From DASTRU01 sp035761045 (GTDB lineage Bacteria; Pseudomonadota; Gammaproteobacteria; Burkholderiales; Burkholderiaceae_E), in contig DASTRU010000115.1 in assembly GCA_035761045.1 (NCBI GenBank), forward strand, positions 1-33,679: a stretch of DNA of 33,679 bases. The letters are read 5' to 3'. Shown here one piece after another: positions 7,434-16,021 of the stretch; the stretch's first letter is position 1; the number at the start of each line of letters is the position of its first letter. Under the pieces are notes generated by a model. The model had not been told where the DNA came from and made no database searches. It saw nothing but the letters and a program-made list of their open reading frames with translations. The translations under genes and the position numbers were made by a program.

Positions 7434-8567
7434 ATGTCAGACATTGGCAGCCGTTCGCAAGTCGCTCGTCCAGCGACGCAACTTCCTGTTAACGCGTACT
7501 TCGATGCATCGGTTTATGCCGAGGAGCTCGATCGCCTGTTCGCACAAGGCCCTCGTTACATCGGCCACGAACTCGCGGTTCCCGAGGTGGGCAACTACTA
7601 CGCCTTGCCGCAAGAAGAACACGGACGCGCGTTGGTGCGGCGTTCCGAAGGTTCGCAAGGCGTCGAGCTTATTTCCAACGTTTGTCGGCATCGACAGGCC
7701 ATCATGCTGCAAGGACGGGGCAGCACGGGGCGCAACATCGTCTGCCCTTTGCATCGTTGGACATACGACCTAAAAGGCGAGCTCGTGGGCGCGCCGCATT
7801 TCGCCGATACGCCTTGCCTTAACTTGCAGCGCTTCCCCTTGAAATCGTGGAAGGGCTTGCTGTTCGAGGATCAAAACAGCATGCAAGCCGCCGAGGCCTT
7901 GCGCGAACTCGAGACGTCCAAGTTCGCCCGTTACTTCGATTTTTCGGGCTATCAGTTGCATCACGTCGAATTACACGAGTGCAAGTACAACTGGAAGACG
8001 TTCATCGAGGTTTACCTAGAGGACTACCACGTCGTACCGTTTCATCCGGGGCTCGGGCAATTCGTGAATTGCGGAAGCCTAAAGTGGGAGTTCGGCAAGC
8101 ATTACTCGGTGCAAACCGTGGGTATTCGCGAATCGCTTCAAAAACCAGGAAGCAAGACTTACGAGATTTGGCATGAGCAATGCCGCCACTGGTTCGGCGA
8201 TGAGTTACCCGAGTTTGGCGCGGTCTGGATGACGCTGTATCCGAACGTCATGCTCGAGTGGTATCCGGGCGTGATTACGGTGTCGACGCTGCATCCCATG
8301 GGTCCTGATCGCACGCTCAACGTGGTGGAGTTTTTCTACCCCGAAGAAATCGCATTGTTCGAGCCCGAATTCGTGCAGGCCCAACAAGCGGCGTACATGG
8401 AAACGGCGCGCGAGGACGACGAGATCGCCGAACGCATGGACGCGGGACGACGACGTTTGTTAGCGCGCGGGGTTAACGAAGTAGGCCCGTATCAGTCGCC
8501 GTTCGAAGACGGCATGCAGCACTTTCACGAGTGGCTGCGCCGTGAACTTAAGCTCAACGCCGAGTGA
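7434..8567 (+). CDS. Rieske [2Fe-2S] mononuclear-iron oxygenase, alpha subunit
   Basis: A 377-residue ring-hydroxylating-oxygenase-type protein. Rieske cluster ligands: C84-x-H86 and C104-x2-H107 (CRH ... CPLH) at the usual 17-residue spacing. The catalytic domain has NWKTFIEVYLEDYHVVPFH, giving iron ligands H199 and H204, with D328 or D329 as the likely third ligand. The residue three before H199, which bridges the Rieske and iron centres, is E196 rather than the usual Asp. That substitution is known from carnitine (CntA) and glycine-betaine (GbcA) oxygenases, so a quaternary-amine-like substrate is possible; this is inference. No reductase gene is adjacent. A good AAAGGG ribosome site precedes the ATG. 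A Rieske gene beside xseB-ispA-dxs is, as far as I recall, common in Burkholderiales. Confidence 0.88.
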   Translation: MSDIGSRSQVARPATQLPVNAYFDASVYAEELDRLFAQGPRYIGHELAVPEVGNYYALPQEEHGRALVRRSEGSQGVELISNVCRHRQAIMLQGRGSTGRNIVCPLHRWTYDLKGELVGAPHFADTPCLNLQRFPLKSWKGLLFEDQNSMQAAEALRELETSKFARYFDFSGYQLHHVELHECKYNWKTFIEVYLEDYHVVPFHPGLGQFVNCGSLKWEFGKHYSVQTVGIRESLQKPGSKTYEIWHEQCRHWFGDELPEFGAVWMTLYPNVMLEWYPGVITVSTLHPMGPDRTLNVVEFFYPEEIALFEPEFVQAQQAAYMETAREDDEIAERMDAGRRRLLARGVNEVGPYQSPFEDGMQHFHEWLRRELKLNAE

Positions 8568-8596
8568 TATTGGCGTTACTCAACTAAGAGCGCTCG

Positions 8597-9484
8597 GTGC
8601 AATCCCTTTGGGTATTGGTCGCCGCAGCGCTCTTATCGGTGATGAGCACGTGCGTCAAGCTCGCCTCGCAAGCGCATTCGCCCTGGGAAATCTTGTTTTG
8701 GCGTAATACGGTCGGGCTTTGCGTGCTCGTGCCCGTTATGCGTCAACTTGGCGGCGGGTTGCGACATCAGCTAGCCACGCCTCATTGGCCTGCGCATTTA
8801 GTACGCAACCTAAGCGGCGTGGTGTCCGTGCTGTTGTGGTTCGCGTCGATCGCGCATTTGCCGATCGCCACCTCCGTCACGCTCAACTACACCTCCTCGT
8901 TATTCATCGGAGTGTTTGTATTCGTGGGCGCCGCCTGGGCCGGTCAACCATTGCGTCATGGCTCGATGCTGATGGCTCTTGGCGTGGGATTCGTCGGCAT
9001 CGTGCTGATGTTGCGACCCACGATCGACAACGACCAGCTCGGCTGGGCATTGGTCGGCCTCGCCTCGGGCGCTCTTTCCGCCATGGCGATGATGAGCGTG
9101 CGCGCCATGGGCAAGCTAGGTGAGCCTTCAAGCCGTATTGTTTTTTACTTCACGTTGAGCGGGTTGATCGCCGGCGCGATTGGCACCGCGTTGACCGGTG
9201 CGCACATGCCCGATGTTCGCGGCGCGATGTTGTTGTTTGGTATTGGCGTGAGTTCGGTGCTTGCACAACTCGCCGTCACGCGCGCGTTCGCGCATGGCGC
9301 GGCCCTTTTATCGGCCAACCTTAATTACGTCGGCATTTTGTTCGCGAGCTTTTGGGGACGATTGATTTGGGGCGATAAATTACCGGCCTTGGCGTGGGGC
9401 GGCATCGCGTTGATCATCGCCGCCGGCGCGACCGCGACATGGCTAACCGCCAACGCCACTAAACCAAGCGTCACAAGCGAATAA
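8597..9484 (+). CDS. DMT-superfamily (EamA-type) membrane transporter
   Basis: A 295-residue hydrophobic protein with about ten predicted membrane helices in two EamA-like repeats (roughly residues 1-135 and 145-285). The first repeat contains the family-like segments PWEILFWRNTVGL and LPIATSVTLNYTSSLF, the second ALLSANLNYVGILFASFWG. EamA carriers export small metabolites such as amino acids or cofactors; the substrate here cannot be read. The start is a GTG at 8597, preceded by a modest AAGAG element. It lies 29 bp after the Rieske oxygenase and 13 bp before the sulfurtransferase gene on the same strand, so the three are probably one transcript. Confidence 0.88.
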   Translation: MQSLWVLVAAALLSVMSTCVKLASQAHSPWEILFWRNTVGLCVLVPVMRQLGGGLRHQLATPHWPAHLVRNLSGVVSVLLWFASIAHLPIATSVTLNYTSSLFIGVFVFVGAAWAGQPLRHGSMLMALGVGFVGIVLMLRPTIDNDQLGWALVGLASGALSAMAMMSVRAMGKLGEPSSRIVFYFTLSGLIAGAIGTALTGAHMPDVRGAMLLFGIGVSSVLAQLAVTRAFAHGAALLSANLNYVGILFASFWGRLIWGDKLPALAWGGIALIIAAGATATWLTANATKPSVTSE

Positions 9485-9497
9485 GGACGAATGAAGC

Positions 9498-10352
9498 ATG
9501 GCGACCTACACGACATTGATCGATGCACCCACACTGGCGGCGCGCCTGGGCGACCCGCATTGGCTTGTCGTTGACGCGCGCTTCGATCTTGCCGATTCAT
9601 CGGCCGGTGAACGAGCGTATGCCGAAGGCCATATTCCCGGTGCCGTGTACGCCCATTTGGATCGCGATCTTTCGTCCGATCGCGCGTTGGCTATTAGCGG
9701 CGGTCGGCATCCACTGCCCACGCGGGAAAACGCGGCCAAACAGCTTGCGGCGCTAGGCATTGGCGACGATACCCAGGTGATTGCGTATGACGCGGCGGGC
9801 GGGATGTTCGCCGCGCGGTTGTGGTGGATGCTTCGATGGATTGGTCATGAAGCCGTCGCGGTGCTTGATGGTGGCTGGCCCGCCTGGCAACGCGCCAACT
9901 TGCCGAGCGAGACGGGACCAGTGCGCGCGACATCCACCTCGCACACGCTCACCTTACGCGCCCCACTCGCGCAACGAGTGGATGTGCAAAGCGTTATGAA
10001 CAATCTCGAAACGCAAGCGGCCATGGTTCTCGACGCGCGCGCACCCGATCGTTACGACGGCAGCAATGAAACGATCGATCCCATCGGCGGACATATCCCC
10101 GGCGCACGCAATGCGTTTTTCAAGGACAACCTTGAGGCCGACGGACGCTTTAAATCTCCCGATGTATTGCGCGCGCGATTTGACGCGCTAACCCGCGCGC
10201 AACCCGTGATTCATCAATGCGGCTCGGGCGTCACGGCTTGCCATAACCTGCTCGCCATGACGCATGTCGGACTCGATGCGGGCGTGCTGTATTCGGGTAG
10301 CTGGAGTGAATGGGTGGAAGACGCGGCGCGTCCAGTCGCCCGTGGCCGTTAA
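9498..10352 (+). CDS. sseA: 3-mercaptopyruvate sulfurtransferase (two-domain rhodanese)
   Basis: Transfers sulfane sulfur from 3-mercaptopyruvate (or thiosulfate) to an acceptor thiol or cyanide in the cytosol. 284 residues in two rhodanese domains. The N-terminal one is inactive, with Asp98 (YDAAGGMFAARLWW) where Cys would be. The C-terminal one has the catalytic loop C241-GSGVTA. CGSGVTA is the mercaptopyruvate-type signature, as opposed to the CRKGVTA of thiosulfate enzymes. Other blocks: GHIPGAVYAHLDRDLS, LDGGWPAW, GGHIPGARNAFF. It ends convergently with the ZIP gene, the two stop codons sharing a TTAA. Confidence 0.93.
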   Translation: MATYTTLIDAPTLAARLGDPHWLVVDARFDLADSSAGERAYAEGHIPGAVYAHLDRDLSSDRALAISGGRHPLPTRENAAKQLAALGIGDDTQVIAYDAAGGMFAARLWWMLRWIGHEAVAVLDGGWPAWQRANLPSETGPVRATSTSHTLTLRAPLAQRVDVQSVMNNLETQAAMVLDARAPDRYDGSNETIDPIGGHIPGARNAFFKDNLEADGRFKSPDVLRARFDALTRAQPVIHQCGSGVTACHNLLAMTHVGLDAGVLYSGSWSEWVEDAARPVARGR

Positions 10353-11119
10353 TGCGCGTGACGGCCGGAGAAGATCGCGTACACGATGGCTAGACCAAGC
10401 CCGATCAACGCGATATGCCAAAACGTTTCGCCGCGCCGCCCCTCGCGTTGTAATTGCGGCATGAGGTCGGAAAGCGCGATGTAGATAAAGCTCGCGCTTG
10501 CGATAACCAAGGCATAGGGGATGAGCATCGACGAACGTTCGAGAAACATCCACCCCACGATGCCACCCAATACCGACGAGAACCCCGACAACAAGTTGTA
10601 CAGATACGCGCGGCGCTTGGTGAAGCCAGCATTAAGCAGCACCATGAAATCGCCCACTTCTTGTGGAATTTCGTGCGCGACGATGGAGGCGGCCGCGATT
10701 AATCCGAGCCGGGCGTCGACTAAGAAAGCTGCGGCGATCAAGATGCCGTCGGCGAAGTTATGCAGCCCATCGCCAAGCAACATGGGAAGACCGCCACGCC
10801 CGGCCTGCGCGCGATCGAACCCATGCGCGTGATGATGACCATCGCCCTCGTGGTGATGGCTATGTCGAAGGAAGGCGAATTTCTCGAGCAGGAAAAAGCC
10901 GATCAACGCCGCGAGCAATAGCGCGAACAGATGATGCGGATCGACGTGGCTTTCCATTGCTTCGGGCAACATGTGCAACAACGCCGCGCCCAACAAAATG
11001 CCGACCGAGAACGCGACCATGCGCTCGACCATGCGAGTAAGCAGCGCGAACGAAAACCACGCGGCGGCCGTGATACTGACAACCGTTGATACGGCCGTGG
11101 CCGCCACGATGAGAAGCAA
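10349..11119 (-). CDS. ZIP-family divalent metal transporter
   Basis: Inner-membrane uptake carrier for zinc or related metals, with about eight helices in 256 residues. A cytosolic His-rich loop (HSHHHEGDGHHHAHG, ~86-100) lies between helices III and IV. The transport-site motifs are HNFADG (120-125) in helix IV and HEIPQEVGD (149-157) in helix V, matching the ZIP signature. The metal specificity is not readable. The first plausible start is a TTG at 11119; no ATG or GTG exists upstream in frame, and starting later would cut into helix I. It follows the dienelactone-hydrolase-like gene by 54 bp on the same strand. Confidence 0.9.
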   Translation of the reverse strand: MLLIVAATAVSTVVSITAAAWFSFALLTRMVERMVAFSVGILLGAALLHMLPEAMESHVDPHHLFALLLAALIGFFLLEKFAFLRHSHHHEGDGHHHAHGFDRAQAGRGGLPMLLGDGLHNFADGILIAAAFLVDARLGLIAAASIVAHEIPQEVGDFMVLLNAGFTKRRAYLYNLLSGFSSVLGGIVGWMFLERSSMLIPYALVIASASFIYIALSDLMPQLQREGRRGETFWHIALIGLGLAIVYAIFSGRHAH

Positions 11120-11173
11120 AGTGTCGATAAGAACCTCGAAAGCAGCCTGCGATGTTAGCAGCGGCGACGAGGC

Positions 11174-12049
11174 TTACACCCCGTGTTGTTTGAACCACGC
11201 GAGCATGCGCTGCCAACCATCCTCGGCGGCGTCCTTGCGGTACGTCGGCCGATAATCGGCATGAAACGCATGAGGCGCGTCGCGATACACGGTGAATTCG
11301 CTGGCCTTGGACGCGGCGGTGCCGTTCGCCAACGCGGCCTTCATGCGCACGACGCTCTCAAGCGGAATGCCCTCGTCCTTGCCGCCGTACAAGCCAAGTA
11401 CCGGCGCGTGCAACGCATCGGCGATGTCGATGGGATTCTTGGGCTGAAGCTTTGGGTCGTATGCATTGACGAGCCGGCCATACCACGCCACGCCCGCATC
11501 GAGGCGCTTGCTGTGCGCCGCATACATCCACACGATGCGCCCGCCCCAACAAAAGCCCGTGATGGCGAGTCGCGCGGTGTTGCCACCATCGCCGCCCGCG
11601 AAGGCCACGCATGCGTCTAGATCGCTCATCACCTGCGCATCGGGCACCTTCGACACGATCTCGACGACTTCCTTCACCGATCCCTTGGACGCGACGTCGC
11701 CCTGACGCACGAACAACTCGGGCGCGATCGCGTAATACCCGGCCTTGGCAAAGCGTCGGCAAACATCGGCGATGTACTCGTGCACGCCGAAGATCTCGCT
11801 AATCACAAGCACCGTGGGAAACGTGCCGCGCTTGGCGGGCTTGGCACGGTACGCGGGAATCTTGTCGTTGCCCACCGGCACCGTGACCTCGCCCACCACG
11901 AGTCCATCGCTATCGGTCTTGATGGCGTTTTGCGAAAGAACCGGAGCCGCCGCGGCGGCGAATCCAACCCCTAAGCCCGCACGTAAAAAATCGCGACGAT
12001 CGACTTTGGTTTCAGGCAACAAACTTTTGATTTCCAGCATGACGGACAT
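11174..12049 (-). CDS. Dienelactone-hydrolase-family protein with Tat signal
   Basis: Alpha/beta-hydrolase of the DLH family (carboxymethylenebutenolidase-like), 291 residues. The N-terminus has a twin-arginine export signal, R18-R19-DFLRAG followed by a hydrophobic Ala-rich stretch, so the folded enzyme is likely sent to the periplasm. The catalytic triad is C167 in GFCWGGR, D225 in GGKDEG, and H260 or H263 in APHAFHAD. ISEIFGVHEYIADVCRRFA and GYYAIAPELF are family blocks. The true substrate is unknown; the DLH name does not imply chloroaromatic degradation. ATG at 12049 has AGGAGAT 8 nt upstream; the frame continues to a TTG at 12070. It lies 36 bp after fadD. Confidence 0.88.
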   Translation of the reverse strand: MSVMLEIKSLLPETKVDRRDFLRAGLGVGFAAAAAPVLSQNAIKTDSDGLVVGEVTVPVGNDKIPAYRAKPAKRGTFPTVLVISEIFGVHEYIADVCRRFAKAGYYAIAPELFVRQGDVASKGSVKEVVEIVSKVPDAQVMSDLDACVAFAGGDGGNTARLAITGFCWGGRIVWMYAAHSKRLDAGVAWYGRLVNAYDPKLQPKNPIDIADALHAPVLGLYGGKDEGIPLESVVRMKAALANGTAASKASEFTVYRDAPHAFHADYRPTYRKDAAEDGWQRMLAWFKQHGV

Positions 12050-12085
12050 AACGACGGATCTCCTAAACAATCAGGCGTTGATGGT

Positions 12086-13795
12086 TCAAGGGTTGGCGTT
12101 CGACGCTTCGTCGCGTAGTACGCGGCGCAAGATCTTGCCGACGTTGGTTTTGGGTAACTCGTTGCGAAACTCGATGAACTTAGGCCGTTTGTATCCGGTA
12201 AGGTTCTTGGCGCAATGCTCCCGTACTGCTTGCTCGGTCAGCGTTGGATCTTTCTTCACGACATACACCTTCACCGCCTCGCCCGAGTTTTCGTCGGGCA
12301 CGCCGACGGCCGCGACTTCCAACACGCCCGGGCATGCGCATACGACTTCTTCGACTTCATTCGGATACACGTTAAAGCCGGAGACCAAAATCATGTCCTT
12401 CTTGCGGTCCACGATTTTTGTGTAGCCACGCGCGTTCATGAAACCGATGTCGCCGGTTTTAAAGTAACCGTCGGGCGTCATCACCTTGGCGGTTTCGTCT
12501 GGACGGTTCCAATAACCGGCCATGACTTGCGGGCCTTGAATGCAAATCTCGCCAGGCTCGCCCAAGGGCACCGGACGTCCGTCGTCATCGCGGATGCTGA
12601 CGCGGGTATTTGAGATCGGCAGACCGATCGTGCCGTTGTATTCGGTGTTTAGGATCGGATTGGCGATAGCCACCGGAGACGTCTCCGAAAGTCCGTACCC
12701 TTCCACGATCGGAACACCGGTCTTCTCCAACCAGCGAGCCGCTACCGGGCCTTGCACCGCCATTCCGCCCCCCATCGCCACGCGCAGCGAACTCCAATCC
12801 ATCGTGTCGAAATCGGGATGGTTCATTAGCGCGTTGAACAGAGTGTTCACCGCGGGCAGCATGTGCACGCGGTACTTGCGCATTTCAGCGAGAAACTTAG
12901 GAATATCGCGCGGGTTCACGATCAACAAACACTTGCCGCCCAGTCGCACGCCCACCATGCAGCACACCGTCAGCGCGAAGATGTGATACAGCGGCAACGC
13001 AACGCAAAAGGTGGGCGACTCGTTCGCGGGAATTTTGTTGAAGGCTGGACTAAACCACGCTTGCGATTGAATGATGTTGGCCACGATATTGCGATGAAGC
13101 AACGTCGCGCCCTTGCTAATGCCAGTGGTGCCACCCGTGTATTGCAAGAACGCGATGTCGTTCGGCCCCAGTGTGGGTTTGGTGAACGCAAGCGTCTCGC
13201 CACGAGCGAGTACCGCATTAAATGCATGATGACCAGGTACCCGCCAAGCAGGCACCATCTTCTTGATCTTGCGAACGACGAAATTGACGATCGCGCCTTT
13301 TGGAAAACCTAATAAATCACCCAACGTCGCGACGACGACATGTTTGACCGCCGTTTTTCCTAAGCACTGTTGATACGTGTGCGCGAAGTTTTCAAGGATG
13401 ACCAACACTTCCGCGCCAGAGTCCTTGAGTTGATGTTCGAGTTCACGCGGCGTGTACATCGGGTTGACGTTGACGACCGCGCCGCCCGCACGCAAGGTGC
13501 CGAACAACGCGATGGGGTACTGCAGGCAATTGGGCATCATCAACGCGACGCGCGTGCCCTTCTTGCAACCGACCGATTGCAGCCAGGCCGCGAACGCTCG
13601 GCTTCTTGCGTCGAGCTGTGCGTACGTCAACGACTTATCCATACAGACGAAGGCATCGCGCGACGCATACTGCGCAACGCTGCGTTCGAATATTTCGACG
13701 ACGGACGCGTATGCAGCGGTATCCACTTCGGCGGGCACGCCCGCGGGGTAATGATCGAGCCAGAAACGATCAGCGACGCCAGGCGGATGAGTCAT
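12086..13795 (-). CDS. fadD: Long-chain fatty acid-CoA ligase
   Basis: Activates fatty acids to acyl-CoA via an acyl-adenylate; peripheral membrane or cytosolic. 569 residues. The AMP-binding motif YTGGTTGISKGA is at ~219-230, then the adenylate-forming block VEGYGLSETSP, the hinge GWGLS-equivalent TGDIGFMNARGYTKIVDRKKDMI, and the C-terminal Lys in ELPKTNVGKILRR. The length and the N-terminal extension fit FadD better than short-chain ligases. The start at 13795 (MTHPPG) has GGAGA about 6 nt upstream; the longer frame to 13861 is unlikely. It appears to head the fadD > DLH > ZIP transcript. A 7-bp inverted repeat lies upstream. Confidence 0.94.
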   Translation of the reverse strand: MTHPPGVADRFWLDHYPAGVPAEVDTAAYASVVEIFERSVAQYASRDAFVCMDKSLTYAQLDARSRAFAAWLQSVGCKKGTRVALMMPNCLQYPIALFGTLRAGGAVVNVNPMYTPRELEHQLKDSGAEVLVILENFAHTYQQCLGKTAVKHVVVATLGDLLGFPKGAIVNFVVRKIKKMVPAWRVPGHHAFNAVLARGETLAFTKPTLGPNDIAFLQYTGGTTGISKGATLLHRNIVANIIQSQAWFSPAFNKIPANESPTFCVALPLYHIFALTVCCMVGVRLGGKCLLIVNPRDIPKFLAEMRKYRVHMLPAVNTLFNALMNHPDFDTMDWSSLRVAMGGGMAVQGPVAARWLEKTGVPIVEGYGLSETSPVAIANPILNTEYNGTIGLPISNTRVSIRDDDGRPVPLGEPGEICIQGPQVMAGYWNRPDETAKVMTPDGYFKTGDIGFMNARGYTKIVDRKKDMILVSGFNVYPNEVEEVVCACPGVLEVAAVGVPDENSGEAVKVYVVKKDPTLTEQAVREHCAKNLTGYKRPKFIEFRNELPKTNVGKILRRVLRDEASNANP

Positions 13796-13835
13796 CCAAG
13801 GTCTCCTTGAAGTGGTCTTATACAAAGCGCGTGAA

Positions 13836-13856
13836 CGCGAGCGATCATAGCTCGCG
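13836..13856. promoter_or_regulatory. Inverted repeat in the fadD leader/promoter region
   Basis: Perfect 7-bp arms CGCGAGC (13836-13842) and GCTCGCG (13850-13856) around a 7-nt centre, 41 bp upstream of the fadD ATG. It could be an operator for a fatty-acid-responsive repressor or an mRNA hairpin. The sequence does not match the FadR or PsrA consensus I know. Confidence 0.35.
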
Positions 13857-13950
13857 GTCATGCATCGTTAGTACTAGGTGATGACCAGATATTGAGCGAT
13901 TGAACAATGTGATTGACCGCCGAGTGGCCGCGATGGCTGAGCCAAACACT

Positions 13951-15258
13951 TCAAACGTGTGGCGCGCGCGTGTGCAAGATGACGCGGTAATCGTTGACGT
14001 TGGTGCGGGTCGGCCCCGTTGTTATCAGGGCATCGAGCACGGAGAAATAACCGTAGGCATCGTTGTTATTGGCATAAACGCGCGCATCCAACCCCAAAGC
14101 CTTCGCGCGCGCATGATGCGCTGGCGTAAACCAAGCACCGGCGTTGTTTTCGCTGCCGTCGATGCCGTCGGTGTCGCATGCCAACGCACTGACATGGTCG
14201 ACCAACCCGAGCTCGTCCAGCGCGATCGCTAAGTGCAGCAAGTATTCAGAGCACCGACCGCCACGGCCATGGCCGCGTACGGTAACCGTGCACTCCCCGC
14301 CGGACACGATCGCGAGGGGGCGTGCGGTTTTGTGCGCGCGAGCATTTGCATGCTCCGACACGAGCTGTGCATGCGCCCGTGCGACGTCACGCGCCTCGCC
14401 TTCGATTTCACCCAGCATGAGGACATCGCAGTGTTGCGTTTGCCAAAAGGCTTGTGCCGCCTCGAGCATGGCCTGCGCGCTCGCGATGAGTTGAGTCTGC
14501 ACGCGAGCGAAGCACGGATCGCTCGCTTTCGGCGTTTCGGCGACGAGTCCGCGTGTACCCGCCTCAAGATGCGCTCTCACGGCTTGAGGCGCTTGCACAT
14601 CCCAACGCGCGAGGACGTGTAGTGCGTCGGCGAAGGTCGTGGGGTCCGGCACGGTGGGACCGCTTGCGATCGCCGACAAGTCGTCGCCCGCCACATCGCT
14701 AATCGCCAAGGCGATCAGTCGCCCCGCGCATGCTTGCGCCAACCGCCCGCCCGCGATTCGCGACACATGTTTTCGCACGCAATTGATATCGCCAATCGGC
14801 GCGCCACAACGCAAAAGTTCGCGGGTGACGGCGCGTAAATCATCGGCGCTTACCGATTCAACGGGCAATGCGAGCAAGGCCGACCCACCGCCGGAGATCA
14901 ACGCAAGAACAAGATCGTGCGGACGCGCGGACTCGACCAATGCGAGCATGTCGCGTGCGGCTTGTTCGCCTGCGGCGTCGGGTACCGGATGGCTAGCCTC
15001 CACGACGCGAATGCGTGTTGTTGGGCCGCCATGGTCGTATCGCGTTACGACTAAACCTTCGAGTGGTGCGTCCGGCCAAGCGCGCTCGACCGCCATTGCC
15101 ATGCTGGCGGCCGCCTTACCCGCGCCAATAACAATGATGCGGGAATCAGGCGTTACAAGGTCAGCCCAATTAGGAAGATGACGCGCGACGATCGTAAGAG
15201 GATCGGCTGCGGCGAGCGCGGCATGAAAACTTGCAAGCAGCCGCGCGGCCGCATCCAT
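13951..15258 (-). CDS. Glycerate 2-kinase (type II, MOFRL family)
   Basis: ATP-dependent phosphorylation of D-glycerate to 2-phosphoglycerate, feeding glyoxylate/tartronate-derived carbon into glycolysis. 435 residues of the GckA/TtuD/GlxK class, sometimes annotated as hydroxypyruvate reductase. The N-terminal domain shows IIVIGAGKAAASMA, VVEASHPVPD, LALISGGGSALLALP, INCVRKHVSRIAGGRLA and ISDVAGDDLSAIASGPTVPD. The C-terminal MOFRL domain shows IVSGGECTVTVRGHGRGGRCSE and ACDTDGIDGSEN NAGAW. The gene starts 11 bp after gltL on the same strand, so it is probably expressed with the amino-acid importer. The kinase call is firm; the physiological link to glutamate/aspartate import is not. Confidence 0.9.
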   Translation of the reverse strand: MDAAARLLASFHAALAAADPLTIVARHLPNWADLVTPDSRIIVIGAGKAAASMAMAVERAWPDAPLEGLVVTRYDHGGPTTRIRVVEASHPVPDAAGEQAARDMLALVESARPHDLVLALISGGGSALLALPVESVSADDLRAVTRELLRCGAPIGDINCVRKHVSRIAGGRLAQACAGRLIALAISDVAGDDLSAIASGPTVPDPTTFADALHVLARWDVQAPQAVRAHLEAGTRGLVAETPKASDPCFARVQTQLIASAQAMLEAAQAFWQTQHCDVLMLGEIEGEARDVARAHAQLVSEHANARAHKTARPLAIVSGGECTVTVRGHGRGGRCSEYLLHLAIALDELGLVDHVSALACDTDGIDGSENNAGAWFTPAHHARAKALGLDARVYANNNDAYGYFSVLDALITTGPTRTNVNDYRVILHTRAPHV

Positions 15259-15269
15259 GAACCGTCGGC

Positions 15270-16010
15270 TTAGTGCGTAAGGATTTTCGACAAGAACTGC
15301 TTGGCTCTATCGCTACGCGCCTCGGGCTGTTCGAAGAATTGCTGCTTCGTCACATCCTCGACGATGCGCCCTTGGTCCATGAAGATCACGCGATTAGCCA
15401 CCTTGCGCGCGAACCCCATTTCGTGCGTGACGACCATCATCGTCATGCCTTCTTGCGCGAGTTGCACCATCACGTCGAGCACTTCGTTGACCATTTCGGG
15501 GTCAAGCGCGGACGTCGGCTCGTCGAACAACATGACGATCGGGTCCATCGCAAGCGCACGCGCGATCGCCACGCGCTGCTGCTGTCCGCCCGACAATTGC
15601 CCGGGGAACTTGGCGGCTTGCGACTTTAGACCGACGCGGTCCAACAGCTTTAGGCCTTTCTCGATCGCCTCGTCCTTGCTGCGACCAAGCACGCGCGTTT
15701 GAGCGAGCGTGAGGTTCTCGGTGATCGACAGATGGGGAAACAACTCGAAGTGCTGAAACACCATGCCGACGCGCGAGCGCAACTTCGGCAAATTGGTGCC
15801 CTTGGCCGTCAGGCTCGTGCCGTTGACGGAGATATCGCCTTTTTGAAACGGCTCAAGCCCGTTAACGGTTTTAATCAACGTGGATTTGCCCGAGCCCGAT
15901 GGCCCGCACACGACCACGACGTCTTTCTTTTCGATTGCGGTGGTGCAATCGGTCAACACTTGGAAGTTGCCGTACCACTTGGATACGTTCTTGATTTCAA
16001 TCATCGCCAT
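15270..16010 (-). CDS. gltL: Glutamate/aspartate ABC importer, ATPase
   Basis: ATP-binding subunit of a polar amino-acid ABC importer, working with GltJ/GltK in the inner membrane. 246 residues from MAMIEIKNV. Walker A is CGPSGSGKST, followed by the Q-loop MVFQHFELFPHLS, the signature LSGGQQQRVAIARALA, Walker B VMLFDEPTSALDPE and the H-loop VVTHEMGFA. Length and motifs are those of GlnQ/GltL. The start at 16010 has GAAAGAG upstream. The frame continues to a TTG at 16025 that overlaps the gltK stop, so coupling is possible. Confidence 0.95.
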   Translation of the reverse strand: MAMIEIKNVSKWYGNFQVLTDCTTAIEKKDVVVVCGPSGSGKSTLIKTVNGLEPFQKGDISVNGTSLTAKGTNLPKLRSRVGMVFQHFELFPHLSITENLTLAQTRVLGRSKDEAIEKGLKLLDRVGLKSQAAKFPGQLSGGQQQRVAIARALAMDPIVMLFDEPTSALDPEMVNEVLDVMVQLAQEGMTMMVVTHEMGFARKVANRVIFMDQGRIVEDVTKQQFFEQPEARSDRAKQFLSKILTH

Positions 16011-16021
16011 GACGGGCTCTT

